This document shows, piece after piece, positions 53,080-62,500 of a stretch of DNA of 64,000 bases. The translations under genes were made by a program, and so were the position numbers. Below the pieces are notes generated by a model. That model saw only the letters and a list, made by a program, of their open reading frames with translations, had not been told where the DNA came from and searched no databases. Each line of letters opens with the position of its first letter. Within the stretch, counting starts at the first letter, position 1. Location: the NCBI GenBank assembly GCA_025352065.1, contig JANXUC010000021.1, positions 62,001 through 126,000 of the forward strand, in the 5' to 3' direction. The stretch comes from Acidobacteriaceae bacterium. GTDB lineage: Bacteria > Acidobacteriota > Terriglobia > Terriglobales > Acidobacteriaceae.

Positions 53080-53583
53080 CTATTTTTCGTCCGCCGTGGG
53101 ACCGTAGGCTTGTGGCACCGGCACGTTGTTCATACGGTAGTAGACGCCTAGCTGGGCGCGGTGATGGATGGTGTAATTCATGATCATGCTGCGGACTACG
53201 GCGACGCGCGGCATCTTGAAAATGACGTTGCCGCCCGCCAGCAGCGTCCACGGCGTCATCATTTCCTGATCGGTCGCCTTGGCGAGAGCTGCTCGGCACT
53301 CGGCCACTCCTTTATCGAATGCTTCCAGCACCTGCTGTCGAGATTTGGCGACGAAAGGCTCATATGCCGCACCACCTACCGGGGCAATATCCATTTCTTC
53401 CATCGCCATGGTGGCTGCGGCCCATCCAGGCATCTCGACGATGTGCCCGGCGAGGTGCCCCATATCCATAGATTTTTCGTGGGGCTTGAAGGTTAATTTG
53501 TCTTCGGGAAGGCGCTCGAGGTGCTTCCGCGTGTTAGCCATTTCCATGTCGAACTCGGGTAGCAGTGCTTCGCTGATTGCCAT
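53080..53583 (-). CDS. DinB family protein
   Basis: A 167-residue four-helix protein of the DinB/YfiT family: MDMGHLAGHIVEMPGWA in helix 2, TIHHRAQLGVYYRMNNV in the last, giving the three histidines of the metal site. Family members are metal-binding proteins, some thiol-transferases (bacillithiol, mycothiol); function here unknown. Isolated gene, ending opposite the GT39 gene, 85 bases from the modC stop. Confidence 0.82.
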   Translation of the reverse strand: MAISEALLPEFDMEMANTRKHLERLPEDKLTFKPHEKSMDMGHLAGHIVEMPGWAAATMAMEEMDIAPVGGAAYEPFVAKSRQQVLEAFDKGVAECRAALAKATDQEMMTPWTLLAGGNVIFKMPRVAVVRSMIMNYTIHHRAQLGVYYRMNNVPVPQAYGPTADEK

Positions 53584-53668
53584 AAATGTGCTCCTTAGTG
53601 ATGTTGCGTTTTGAGGCTGCCTTAGACGGCAGGCCGCCAGTGCATAGCATCTGGCGAGAGCGTGCCGA

Positions 53669-54931
53669 TCAAGATGCGATTAAGTGGCACGAATGGGTTT
53701 TCACCACCAGCCAGACGACTCGCCCCTCGATTAGACGCAGAGAATCGCGGGCAGCGAGCGTGAGTTGGACCTCTATTTCTAAAGCTGCGGAGGGTGTGAC
53801 GGCGGATTCGGGGGTGGCGGAGTATTCGCCGCATCTTACGCGAGCAACGACAACCATGTCGCGGCGTTCAGCGGAAATCACGGTGCCCGGGATAACGTTG
53901 CGTGCGCTGATTTCGCGGGGCTCCGCAGTGGCTAGAAGAATGTCTCCCGCCCGAATTCCGACCTTGAGTTTTGCTCCGACACCGGCGCGGACGAGTGGTG
54001 TTTCCAGTCGGACATTCGTGTCAGCTACGCGGCACGTCAGGGTACCGCGGTCCTCGTGGACGGCTTCCACCACTCCATTGAAAATATTTTCAAATCCCGC
54101 CAGTTGCGCAACGGTTTCCATGCGGGGCGCCGTCATCACTTGATGCGGAGAGCCTTGCTCGACGATTCGCCCTTGTTCCATTACAAGCACGTTTTCACCC
54201 AGGGCGAACACCTCATCGCGACTGTGGGTGACATACAGGATAGGGACGCGATGCGCTTCGTTCCAGAGGCGGAGGTCGTCCAAAATGCGAGATTTCGTCG
54301 GGAAATCGAGTGCCGCGAGTGGCTCATCGAGCAGGAGGGCACGAGGATCGGTTACCAGCGATCGCGCCAAAGCGACGCGCTGGCGTTCGCCTCCGGAGAG
54401 ATCGCCTGGCTTGCGCTGACGCAGGTGTGAGATTTTGAAAGACTCCAGGATCGCTTGCGTTCGAGAGTGCTGCTCGTGCCGGTCGAGCTTCGCTAGCCCG
54501 TAGGCGATGTTCTGTTCGCTGGTCAGGTGCGGGAATAGCGCAAGATCCTGGAACACGTAACCTATTCGACGCTGTGCTGCCGAGATGGACACCCGGCGCT
54601 CCTTGTCAAACAAAATGCGGTCTTCGACAACGATTCGGCCGGTGTCCGGACGCGAGAGTCCGGCGACGCAATTCAGCAGAGTTGTCTTGCCTGCTCCGGA
54701 AGCTCCAAAAATGATGGTGAAACCAGAGGGGGCCTGGAACTTGACTTCCAGTCCAGCCTCGGGGGCTAGAACCCGGGTCTTTAAGGGGCTGGGTGGCACG
54801 ACTGAAGTTGTGCCCTTCCCGTGATGGTTGGGGGCAACAGCCGCATTCTCGCCGCCGCGAGAATTCGTCTGTGGCAAGAATTGCTTTTGAATCGAGACAT
54901 CAAGCACGTGGCTCACCGCCGTTCTCGCCAC
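53669..54931 (-). CDS. modC: Molybdate ABC transporter ATP-binding protein with repeat insertion
   Basis: A 420-residue ATPase energising molybdate import. Walker A GASGAGKTT at 76-84, ABC signature LSGGERQRVALARSL, Walker B LLLDEPLAALD, and a C-terminal region with the TOBE-type molybdate fold (NVIPGTVISAERRDMVVVARV). Residues about 21-60 are extra: LDVSIQKQFLP should join LEVKFQAPSGF, but a 40-residue stretch including GKGTTSVVPPSPL, encoded by the dispersed hairpin repeat, is in frame between them. Start is one of three in-frame GTG codons (54931, 54916, 54907), overlapping modB by up to 32 bases. modA is not in the window. Confidence 0.88.
   Translation of the reverse strand: MARTAVSHVLDVSIQKQFLPQTNSRGGENAAVAPNHHGKGTTSVVPPSPLKTRVLAPEAGLEVKFQAPSGFTIIFGASGAGKTTLLNCVAGLSRPDTGRIVVEDRILFDKERRVSISAAQRRIGYVFQDLALFPHLTSEQNIAYGLAKLDRHEQHSRTQAILESFKISHLRQRKPGDLSGGERQRVALARSLVTDPRALLLDEPLAALDFPTKSRILDDLRLWNEAHRVPILYVTHSRDEVFALGENVLVMEQGRIVEQGSPHQVMTAPRMETVAQLAGFENIFNGVVEAVHEDRGTLTCRVADTNVRLETPLVRAGVGAKLKVGIRAGDILLATAEPREISARNVIPGTVISAERRDMVVVARVRCGEYSATPESAVTPSAALEIEVQLTLAARDSLRLIEGRVVWLVVKTHSCHLIAS
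54782..54820 (-). repeat. Double-hairpin repeat, unit 4 inside modC
   Basis: GGCACGAC-TGAA-GTTGTGCC at 54795-54814 (reverse complement has the TTCA loop), with remnants of the second stem (AAGGGGCTGGG) beside it. It is in frame with modC. Confidence 0.8.
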
Positions 54932-55613
54932 GTAGACGTGTCTGATTCACTCCAAGAAAGAACACTCCCCGATTTATCGCGTAGACACTGGAAAGAGCCA
55001 CGAACGAAATCACTAGTAGAACGAGTGCCGTTAGATTTGCCGACGCATAGTCGACTGCCTGGACTTTGTCGTAGATATCAATCGAAACAGTACGCGTGAC
55101 GCCGGGAATGTTGCCGCCGACCATCAGGACGACACCAAATTCGCCGAGAGTATGCGCGAAACTCAGGACAACGCCCGTAAGAACGCCCGCGCCGCTGAGC
55201 GGGAGAATAATGCGAAAGAATGTTCTCCAATTAGAAGCTCCGAGCGTGGCGGAGGCCGCCAGCAACCTGCGATCCACCGCGGCAAACGATGCTGCGAAGG
55301 GCTGCACGGCGAATGGAAGGCTGTAAAGGATCGAGCCCAGCAAGAGCCCTTCAAACGTGAAGGCCAAGGTGTGGCCAGTGAGCGCCTGCCAAAAACGCCC
55401 CAACGGACTTCGCGGCCCCAACGCGATAAGCACGTAAAAGCCTAGAACAGTTGGCGGAAGCACCAGCGGCAGAGCTACGACTGCCTCGATCAGAAATTTC
55501 CAGCGCCAACGGGAGTAAGTGATCCAATAGGCAATGGGCAAGCCAAGGCACAGCAGGGCCGCTGACACAAGAGTCGCCAACCGCAACGTGAGCGTTAGAG
55601 CTTGCCAATCCAT
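54900..55613 (-). CDS. modB: Molybdate ABC transporter permease
   Basis: A 237-residue inner-membrane permease with five or six helices and the ABC permease loop EAA-like LLAASATLGASNWRTFFRIILP, also HTLGEFGVVLMVGGNIPG typical of ModB. It forms the channel for molybdate with ModC. ATG 55613 has AAGGA five bases upstream. The next gene on the other strand starts 78 bases away, so the divergent promoters lie in that short gap. Confidence 0.92.
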   Translation of the reverse strand: MDWQALTLTLRLATLVSAALLCLGLPIAYWITYSRWRWKFLIEAVVALPLVLPPTVLGFYVLIALGPRSPLGRFWQALTGHTLAFTFEGLLLGSILYSLPFAVQPFAASFAAVDRRLLAASATLGASNWRTFFRIILPLSGAGVLTGVVLSFAHTLGEFGVVLMVGGNIPGVTRTVSIDIYDKVQAVDYASANLTALVLLVISFVALSSVYAINRGVFFLGVNQTRLRGENGGEPRA

Positions 55614-55690
55614 CTTTGTCCTTAAAGACTGATCCTTAGAGCTCAGCGGTCAGAGTTCTCTTCGTGTAAAAGATTGTAAATAGGATGGCG

Positions 55691-57295
55691 ATGAAGCATC
55701 CGATGCGTGTAAAAAGATTTAATCCCATAAAGGCAACCCAATCCCTGAAGGTTCGCCAGCGAAGAAACGGCTCAAAAATTATGAAAGCAGCGCAAGACGA
55801 CCTCGACTTTCTAGACAATCAGACTTCGGAAGGATCACGAACTGCTTCTGGCCCTGTCCCCACAGCGGCAGTTCCTCAGCGTATCCTCAGTCGTGGGAGC
55901 AAACGCGTGAGTTTTTTGAAACGTTACTGGATCGCCATCGCAGCGGTTCTGGCATCCGTGGCGCTGTACGCATATTTTGGAACAAAGAAGACAGACGCAC
56001 CACAATATTTTCTTTCTAGCGTGGACCGTGGCGATATCCGCGAAGTGGTAGAGGCGACCGGCACTATCAACGCCGTAACAACTGTACAGGTTGGGTCGCA
56101 GGTTTCCGGAACCATTCAGCATCTGTTTGCGGACTTTAACTCTCGCGTGAAGGCTGGGCAGGTGGTCGCGCAGATCGACCCTGCGCTTCTCCAAGGTACA
56201 GTATTGCAGGCTCGAGCCAATCTGGAGAGCGCGCTCGCGAACCTTGCTGCTGCAAAAGCGAATCTGGAAAAATCGCGGGCCTCCGCGGCGCAAAATACCG
56301 CAGACTACAATCGCACGCAAGGATTGTTTAAAGAAGGCGTTACCAGCCAGCAGCAGCTTGATCTGGCAAAGGCCAACGCTGAATCGGCAGATGCATCCGT
56401 CTCCGCATCCGCAGCACAAGTTACGCAAGCGCAAGGGCAGGTTAAGCAGCAGGAAGCAGCCGTAGCTGTAGCGGAAACAAATCTTAGATACACCACGATA
56501 CGGGCTCCAATTGACGGAACGGTGATCGCGCGTAATGTGGATGTAGGACAGACGGTGGCGGCATCTTTGCAGGCACCGACTCTTTTCACCATCGCACAAG
56601 ATCTGACCAAGATGCAGGTTTATACCAACACAGACGAATCCGACGTCGGCATGATTCGCACGGGGCAAAACGTAACGTTCAAAGTGGATGCGTATCCGAA
56701 GGAATCTTTCCTGGGACGGGTATCGCAAGTGCGCCTGAATGCAACCACCGTTCAGAATGTTGTGACCTACAACACGATTATTGATTTCGACAATCCGGGG
56801 CAGAAGTTGTTTCCGGGCATGACGGCCTATATGTCGATTCCGGTTGCGGAAGCGAAGGCGACGCTGCGGGTTCCCAATGGTGCGCTGCGCTATAAACCGG
56901 ATATGAAGCCTGAGGATGTTCGCGCGCTTTATCAAAAATATGGGTTGGCCGGGGATAACGCGCAGCGACCCAACACTTCTGGGGGAAATGGGGCGGAGGG
57001 TCGGCAGTCTCGCACAAAATCTCAGGAAGACAGCAGCACCAGTGCGACCCCGACGCGGACACCACGGTTGGATGTGGCGATTGTGTGGAAGCTGCGTTCG
57101 GATCAAACGCTGGAGCCGGTGCGCATTCGCACGGGCGTTACCGACCATACTTTGACGGCGGTCACCGAGGTTTTGAAGGGCAGCTTGAATGAGAACGACA
57201 AAGTAGTAACCGGAGCAATCTTAGGAAGTGGCGCGCGTGCTGGAGCACCAGGAGCGGCTCCGGGCATTGGCGGCGGCGGACCGCCGCGGCGTTAG
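55691..57295 (+). CDS. MacA-like periplasmic adaptor (HlyD/RND family)
   Basis: A 534-residue membrane-fusion protein. A single membrane helix (FLKRYWIAIAAVLASVALYAY) follows a 75-residue cytoplasmic tail; then VEATGTINAVTTVQVGSQVSG (barrel-sandwich), a long Ala/Gln-rich coiled-coil hairpin, YTTIRAPIDGTVIARNVDVGQTV and the C-terminal beta-barrel part. It links an inner-membrane transporter to an outer-membrane channel. ATG 55691 has AGGA at 55682-55685; ATG 55685 and 55781 are other options. The following two genes encode the ATPase and permease, so a MacAB-type tripartite exporter is likely; substrate unknown. Confidence 0.9.
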   Translation: MKHPMRVKRFNPIKATQSLKVRQRRNGSKIMKAAQDDLDFLDNQTSEGSRTASGPVPTAAVPQRILSRGSKRVSFLKRYWIAIAAVLASVALYAYFGTKKTDAPQYFLSSVDRGDIREVVEATGTINAVTTVQVGSQVSGTIQHLFADFNSRVKAGQVVAQIDPALLQGTVLQARANLESALANLAAAKANLEKSRASAAQNTADYNRTQGLFKEGVTSQQQLDLAKANAESADASVSASAAQVTQAQGQVKQQEAAVAVAETNLRYTTIRAPIDGTVIARNVDVGQTVAASLQAPTLFTIAQDLTKMQVYTNTDESDVGMIRTGQNVTFKVDAYPKESFLGRVSQVRLNATTVQNVVTYNTIIDFDNPGQKLFPGMTAYMSIPVAEAKATLRVPNGALRYKPDMKPEDVRALYQKYGLAGDNAQRPNTSGGNGAEGRQSRTKSQEDSSTSATPTRTPRLDVAIVWKLRSDQTLEPVRIRTGVTDHTLTAVTEVLKGSLNENDKVVTGAILGSGARAGAPGAAPGIGGGGPPRR

Positions 57296-57317
57296 CAATA
57301 TTTTGATATTGAAACAC

Positions 57318-58106
57318 ATGGCAACAATTCCTCATAGCGGACCGGCTCCAGTCATTGCGATCCCCAGCGATGCGGCGGTTATTCGTGTGGAGGATGTGCA
57401 CAAGTATTACGACTTGGGCGAGACCAAAGTCCATGCGCTGCGCGGCGTCACCCTCGACATTAGCAAAGGCGAATTCGTCGCTATCATGGGATCGAGCGGC
57501 AGCGGCAAGTCCACGTTCATGAATATTCTGGGCTGCCTGGACAAGCCGACTACAGGTCGTTATTTGCTCAATGGCATTGAAGTCTCGAGCCTGAGCAAGA
57601 AGGAGTTGGCATTTATTCGCAATTCGCAAATTGGATTTGTGTTTCAGGGATTCAATTTGCTGGCGCGAACTACCGCGCTGGAAAACGTTGAGTTGCCAAC
57701 ACTGTACGCGCGGGTTGACAAGGGGGAAGGCCAGAACCGGGCTCTAGAAGCATTGCGTCTGGTTGGGCTGGCAGACCGCATGAAACACTATCCGTCGCAG
57801 CTTTCGGGAGGCCAGCAGCAGCGAGTTGCCATTGCACGCGGCTTGGTGAACCGGCCTGCCATTTTGCTGGCGGACGAGCCTACGGGGAATCTCGACAGCC
57901 GCACTTCGGTCGAGATCATGGAAGTGTTCCAAACGCTTAACGACGGAGGGCTGACTATTATCCTAGTCACGCACGAGCCGGATGTGGCGCAGTTCGCTAG
58001 ACGCGTTCTGCAGTTTCGGGATGGGAGGCTTAAAAGCGATCATACGGTGAAGAATCGTCCACGGGCCGAGGAAGTTTTGCGAAATATGCCGGCGGTGGAG
58101 GATTAG
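57318..58106 (+). CDS. MacB-type ABC transporter ATP-binding protein
   Basis: A 262-residue ATPase of the LolD/MacB group. Walker A MGSSGSGKSTFMN, Q-loop VFQGFNLLARTTALENVELP, signature LSGGQQQRVAIARGL, Walker B ILLADEPTGNLDS and switch VTHEPDV are all present. The start is ATG 57318 after the adaptor stop; a longer frame from 57228 overlaps the adaptor gene and lacks family sequence. It powers the mechanotransmission-type permease encoded 7 bases downstream. Confidence 0.92.
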   Translation: MATIPHSGPAPVIAIPSDAAVIRVEDVHKYYDLGETKVHALRGVTLDISKGEFVAIMGSSGSGKSTFMNILGCLDKPTTGRYLLNGIEVSSLSKKELAFIRNSQIGFVFQGFNLLARTTALENVELPTLYARVDKGEGQNRALEALRLVGLADRMKHYPSQLSGGQQQRVAIARGLVNRPAILLADEPTGNLDSRTSVEIMEVFQTLNDGGLTIILVTHEPDVAQFARRVLQFRDGRLKSDHTVKNRPRAEEVLRNMPAVED

Positions 58107-58113
58107 GAACTTT

Positions 58114-59334
58114 ATGACCCTTCTTCAAATCATACGCATCGCTTCCCGCGCGCTGGCACGCAACAAGCTGCGCTCTATCCTTACGATGTTGGGCATCATC
58201 ATTGGGGTGGGCGCGGTGATTGCCATGGTGGGCGTGGGTCAGGGTGCGCAGGAGCAGGCGCAAAAGCAGATCGCTGCCATGGGGTCGAACATTCTGTTTG
58301 TCGGCTCGGGAACGGTTTCTCGCGGTGGAACGCACATGGGCTGGGGGGCCACCAAAACGCTGGTCTACGACGATATGGCCGCTATCTTGCGTGAATGCCC
58401 CGCCGTAGCAGCTGCAGCCCCGGGAGGCATGACCAGTGCGCAAGTGGTTTTCGGCAACGACAACTGGTCCACGAGGATCACGGGGACAGAGCCGCAGTTT
58501 TTCGAGGTGCGAACATGGGCATTTCAGTCCGGTGCGCCATTTTCGCAGGCTGATGTGGATTCCGCAGCCAACGTCGCCATCATTGGCGAGACTGTGCGCA
58601 AGAATTTGTTTGGCGCAACTGACCCTATCGGGCAGACAATCCGCATCAAAAATTTGCCTTTTAAAGTTGTGGGCGTGCTGGCCCCGAAAGGAAGTTCGGC
58701 GACCTCGGGAGACGACCAGGACGACACCATTATCACTCCCATTACCACTCTGCAGAAGAAGATGACAGGAGAGACTTGGCTGCGCTGGATCATTGTTTCT
58801 GCGACTTCGCGCGAGAACAGCTTTACGGCGCAACAGCAGATTTCTTCGCTGCTGCGCGACCGTCACCGTATCCGCGCCGGGCAGGATGATGATTTCTTCG
58901 TTCGCAACATGGCTGACATTGCCGACCTGGCCGACCAGCAATCGCAACTCTTTACCACGCTGCTGTTCTGGATTGCCAGCGTATCGCTGGTGGTGGGCGG
59001 AATCGGGATCATGAACATCATGCTCGTTTCCGTTACGGAACGAACACGCGAAATCGGCATTCGCATGGCCATTGGCGCCACGGAATCCGACGTGCAAAAA
59101 CAGTTCCTCACGGAAGCCATCGTACTGAGCCTGACCGGAGGCATTATCGGGGTCTTTGCCGGCCTCGCTACGTCGTACATCATTAACCAGACGCTGCAGT
59201 GGCAGGTCTCGGTGTCTCCGCAGGCCATTGCTGCGGCAGTAATTTTCTCCATGGCGATGGGGATATTTTTTGGCTACTACCCCGCGCGGAAGGCGGCGCG
59301 GCTGGACCCGATTGAGGCGCTGCGCTACGAGTAG
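58114..59334 (+). CDS. MacB-like ABC transporter permease
   Basis: A 406-residue permease with one helix at the N-terminus (LRSILTMLGIIIGVGAVIAMVGVG), a large periplasmic MacB_PCD domain, and three C-terminal FtsX helices containing GGIGIMNIMLVSVTERTREIGIRMAIGATE in pieces, ending in YYPARKAARLDPIEALRYE. This is the type VII ABC exporter architecture (mechanotransmission). AGGA 7 bases upstream of the ATG. It is the last gene of the adaptor-ATPase-permease set; cargo unknown, perhaps a peptide or a lipid. Confidence 0.92.
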   Translation: MTLLQIIRIASRALARNKLRSILTMLGIIIGVGAVIAMVGVGQGAQEQAQKQIAAMGSNILFVGSGTVSRGGTHMGWGATKTLVYDDMAAILRECPAVAAAAPGGMTSAQVVFGNDNWSTRITGTEPQFFEVRTWAFQSGAPFSQADVDSAANVAIIGETVRKNLFGATDPIGQTIRIKNLPFKVVGVLAPKGSSATSGDDQDDTIITPITTLQKKMTGETWLRWIIVSATSRENSFTAQQQISSLLRDRHRIRAGQDDDFFVRNMADIADLADQQSQLFTTLLFWIASVSLVVGGIGIMNIMLVSVTERTREIGIRMAIGATESDVQKQFLTEAIVLSLTGGIIGVFAGLATSYIINQTLQWQVSVSPQAIAAAVIFSMAMGIFFGYYPARKAARLDPIEALRYE

Positions 59335-59340
59335 ATCTGA

Positions 59341-59437
59341 TTATGTGGCGCGGTCACTCTTGTCCGCGAAAACTCGACACCGGATAAGCCCCACCTTCGA
59401 ACAAGACCTCGCGGACAAGAGTGACCGCGCCACATAA
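59341..59437. repeat. 29-base perfect inverted repeat element
   Basis: Arms TTATGTGGCGCGGTCACTCTTGTCCGCGA split at 59341-59369 and its exact complement at 59409-59437, separated by 39 bases. It starts 6 bases after the MacB stop codon. It may be a small mobile element or a strong transcription terminator-like structure. Confidence 0.85.
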
Positions 59438-59523
59438 GTCAGGCCACACAACCTGCCAGCCGCACGCGGCATCCGAACTTCCGCACGATGTACGACCGGC
59501 CTTCGGGAGTTCCTAATCGCGAA

Positions 59524-59552
59524 TTGACACCCGCTCACGGGACTCGCATACT
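59524..59552 (+). promoter_or_regulatory. Sigma-70-type promoter of the 1412-residue protein gene
   Basis: TTGACA (59524-59529), 17-base spacer, CATACT (59547-59552); GAGG at 59584-59587 lies 7 bases before ATG 59595. Confidence 0.7.
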
Positions 59553-59594
59553 GTGTAGAGATTTCCCTGCCATCCCATTTTTCGAGGTTGAATC

Positions 59595-62500
59595 ATGTTG
59601 GGTCGGACCCAGGTTGTTTTCCGCGCGGCACTTCTGTGTTTTTTTGCCAGCCTCCTACTGAGCGTCTCCCCGGCCCTGTTCGCCCAGGGCGCGCGCATGA
59701 ACCCCTCCGGCGCGGGAGAAGAAGCCGACCGCGATAACCCCGCTGCTCGCGAGGCCTGGTGGGCTCGTGGACGCACAGCGCCCAAAGGGAAATCCGCCGC
59801 GGACCTGCGCTGGAAGGCTTACCAACAGAAGATACAGATGCGGGCTGCCGCCATGGCTGCTGCGCGGAAAGCGGGAGCCAGTGCTGCGAGTGCGGCGGCC
59901 GCATTGAGTGCTGGGTGGACCGCGCTTGGACCAGCGCCGCTGGTATCAAATCCAGGTTCCGGTCAGGACTACGGTTTCGTATCGGGTCGTGCGACGTCGG
60001 TACTGGTTGACCCTGCCGACCCTAGTGGGAACACCGTGTATCTAGGCGGGGCTTACGGCGGCCTGTGGCGGAGCACCAACGGCCTTGCTCCGACTCCGAG
60101 TAGTGTGACGTGGTCGCCTATGATCGATACACAGGGCACGTTGGCGGTCGGTTCCATCGGAGTTCAACCGGGCAACAAGACTGGAACCCTGAGTAATGTC
60201 GTCCTGGTGGGAACCGGTGAAACGAACTCTTCCATTGACTCTTACTATGGGCTGGGAATCCTGCGCACAACCAACGGTAGCGCGGCGCAACCTACCTGGA
60301 CACTTATTACGCAGGACAAGAATGGCAATCCTTTCCACGGCATGGGTTTTAGCCGCATTGCATTTAGCACAGCCAACACAAATCTCGTTGCGGCAGCAGG
60401 TTCAACGGCCAGTGTTGGCCTGTTCGATGGAGCGCGATCTCCCAGCGTGATTCGTGGAATCTACTTTTCCACCGACGGCGGCGCTACATGGTTGATTGAA
60501 ACTTCGGTCAAGGATGGCTCGACCGACATCAATCCAAAGTCCAACTCCGTGACCACGGTGGTTTACAACGCTGCCAACAGTACGTTTTACGCGGCGTTCC
60601 GCTATCACGGGTTCTACTCTTCCACAGATGGCGCGAACTGGACACGGCTCCTCAAGCAGCCTGCGCCCGCAGGATCTGGCCTCAATAGCGCGGCCACTTG
60701 CCCGACCACCCTCGTCGCTCCAATCACTTGCCCGATTAATCGTGGCGAAATCGCGGTCGTGCCCGGGCGGAACGGGACAGGCCAGGGTGAAATGTACGCC
60801 TGGTACGTTGACCCCTTTACCGATAGTGACATGGGCGTCTGGAGAAGCGTGGACGGCGGCGGCACCTGGACGAACCTGAACGACACCAACATCACGAATT
60901 GCGGCGATCCTTCCGGTGGCTGCGGCACCGCGCAAGGCAGCTACGACCTGGAGCTGGCTGCGGTGCCCAACGGCACCTCGACCGACCTATACGCGGGAGC
61001 GCGAAACATCTACAAGTGCACGATCACTGGATCGGTGACAACCTCGACGTGCAGCGGGACCGGCGTCAACTCCTTCCAGAATCTGACGCACGTTTATGGC
61101 TGCAGCGGACATGCCACTGTGCATCCCGACCAGCATGCGATTGATTTCGCGTTCCCGCTTCCGAGCGGCAAGAATCCGTTGTATTTCGTGCATGACGGCG
61201 GTGTCGACCGGGCATTGGATGGGTTCACGGGACTCACCAGCGCAAACTGCGTTTCCAATCTGTTCGACAGCCTCAACGGGACGCTGGGCTCGATGACCGA
61301 GTACATCTCGTTCTCGCAGGACGCCACCAGTAGCACCGTTCTTCTGGGTGGAACACAAGATAATGGCTCCCCCGCGATCAGCACCACGGGCATGCAGTGG
61401 CATAGCGTGAACGGCGGCGACGGCGGCTACAACGAAATCAATCCTTCGAACCCCAACGAATGGTTCGTCACTAATACGGGCATCAGCATCCAGAAATGTA
61501 CGTTGGGATCAGCTTGCCTGGAAAGCAACTTCAACGGCGTCGTGACCAGCAGCACGCTGGGCGGCGACGTGGGGTCCTTCTACACACCGTACATTCTGGA
61601 TCCGCAAAATGGATCGGAGTTCCTAGTTGGAACATGCCGGGTCTGGCAAGGCAGCACATCCGGTACGGGCTTTACCGCAGTCAGCCCCAACCTTGATACG
61701 GGAGCCGCGGGCATTTGCACCGGAAGCGAAACCAATTTTGTGCGCGCTCTGGCGGCGGGCGGACCTAAGGATGCAAACGGGTTCTCCAAGGTCGTCTATG
61801 CTGGCACTCAAGGGTTCGACGCCCTGGTAAGCGTGACGCCGTCAGGCGGCAACGTATTCGCCAGCACCAACGCTTCTGGCGGTGTGGGCACATGGTCTCC
61901 TGTGACGAACGGAATCAATCCGCTCTTTTACAACGTGGGCGCTATCGCGCTCGACAATCGCGATACTACTGGGAACACCGCTTACGTTGGAATCCAAGGC
62001 TTCACGGGAGCCTCTTCGGGGCATGTTTTCGTAACCACGAACGCTGGTGCGACGTGGACAGATTTCAGCAGCGGTCTGATGGATGCACCGGTGAACTCGC
62101 TCGTTGTCGATTCGAGCACACCGCTGACTAGCGTGGTCTATGTGGGCACGGACGTAGGCGTCTTCAGCAGCCCTGCGGGCGGGTCTCCAACCTGGACGGA
62201 GGTTGGCCCGGCTCCGGCGCCAAGCGCAACGGGTTACATCCCCAACGCACCCGTCACTAAGCTGCGGTTATTCAATTTTGGCGGTAGCAAGAAGCTGCGC
62301 GCTTCGACTTACGGACGCGGCATCTGGGAGTTTGTGCTGGCGGTTGCGGCACCCGACTACACGATTACGGTGCCGACATCGACCTTGACGGCCTACCCTG
62401 GCCAAACAGCTCCGTTTGCGGGCACGCTGACGGCGATCAGCACTTATAACTCTCCTGTGAACCTGAGCTGTACGGGAGCGACCAAACCTACAACCTGCGC

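Noticed and set aside
55835-57148. 437-residue minus-strand frame opposite the MacA-like gene
   Set aside because: Low-complexity Arg/Cys-rich translation with no motif; the plus-strand adaptor is clear.
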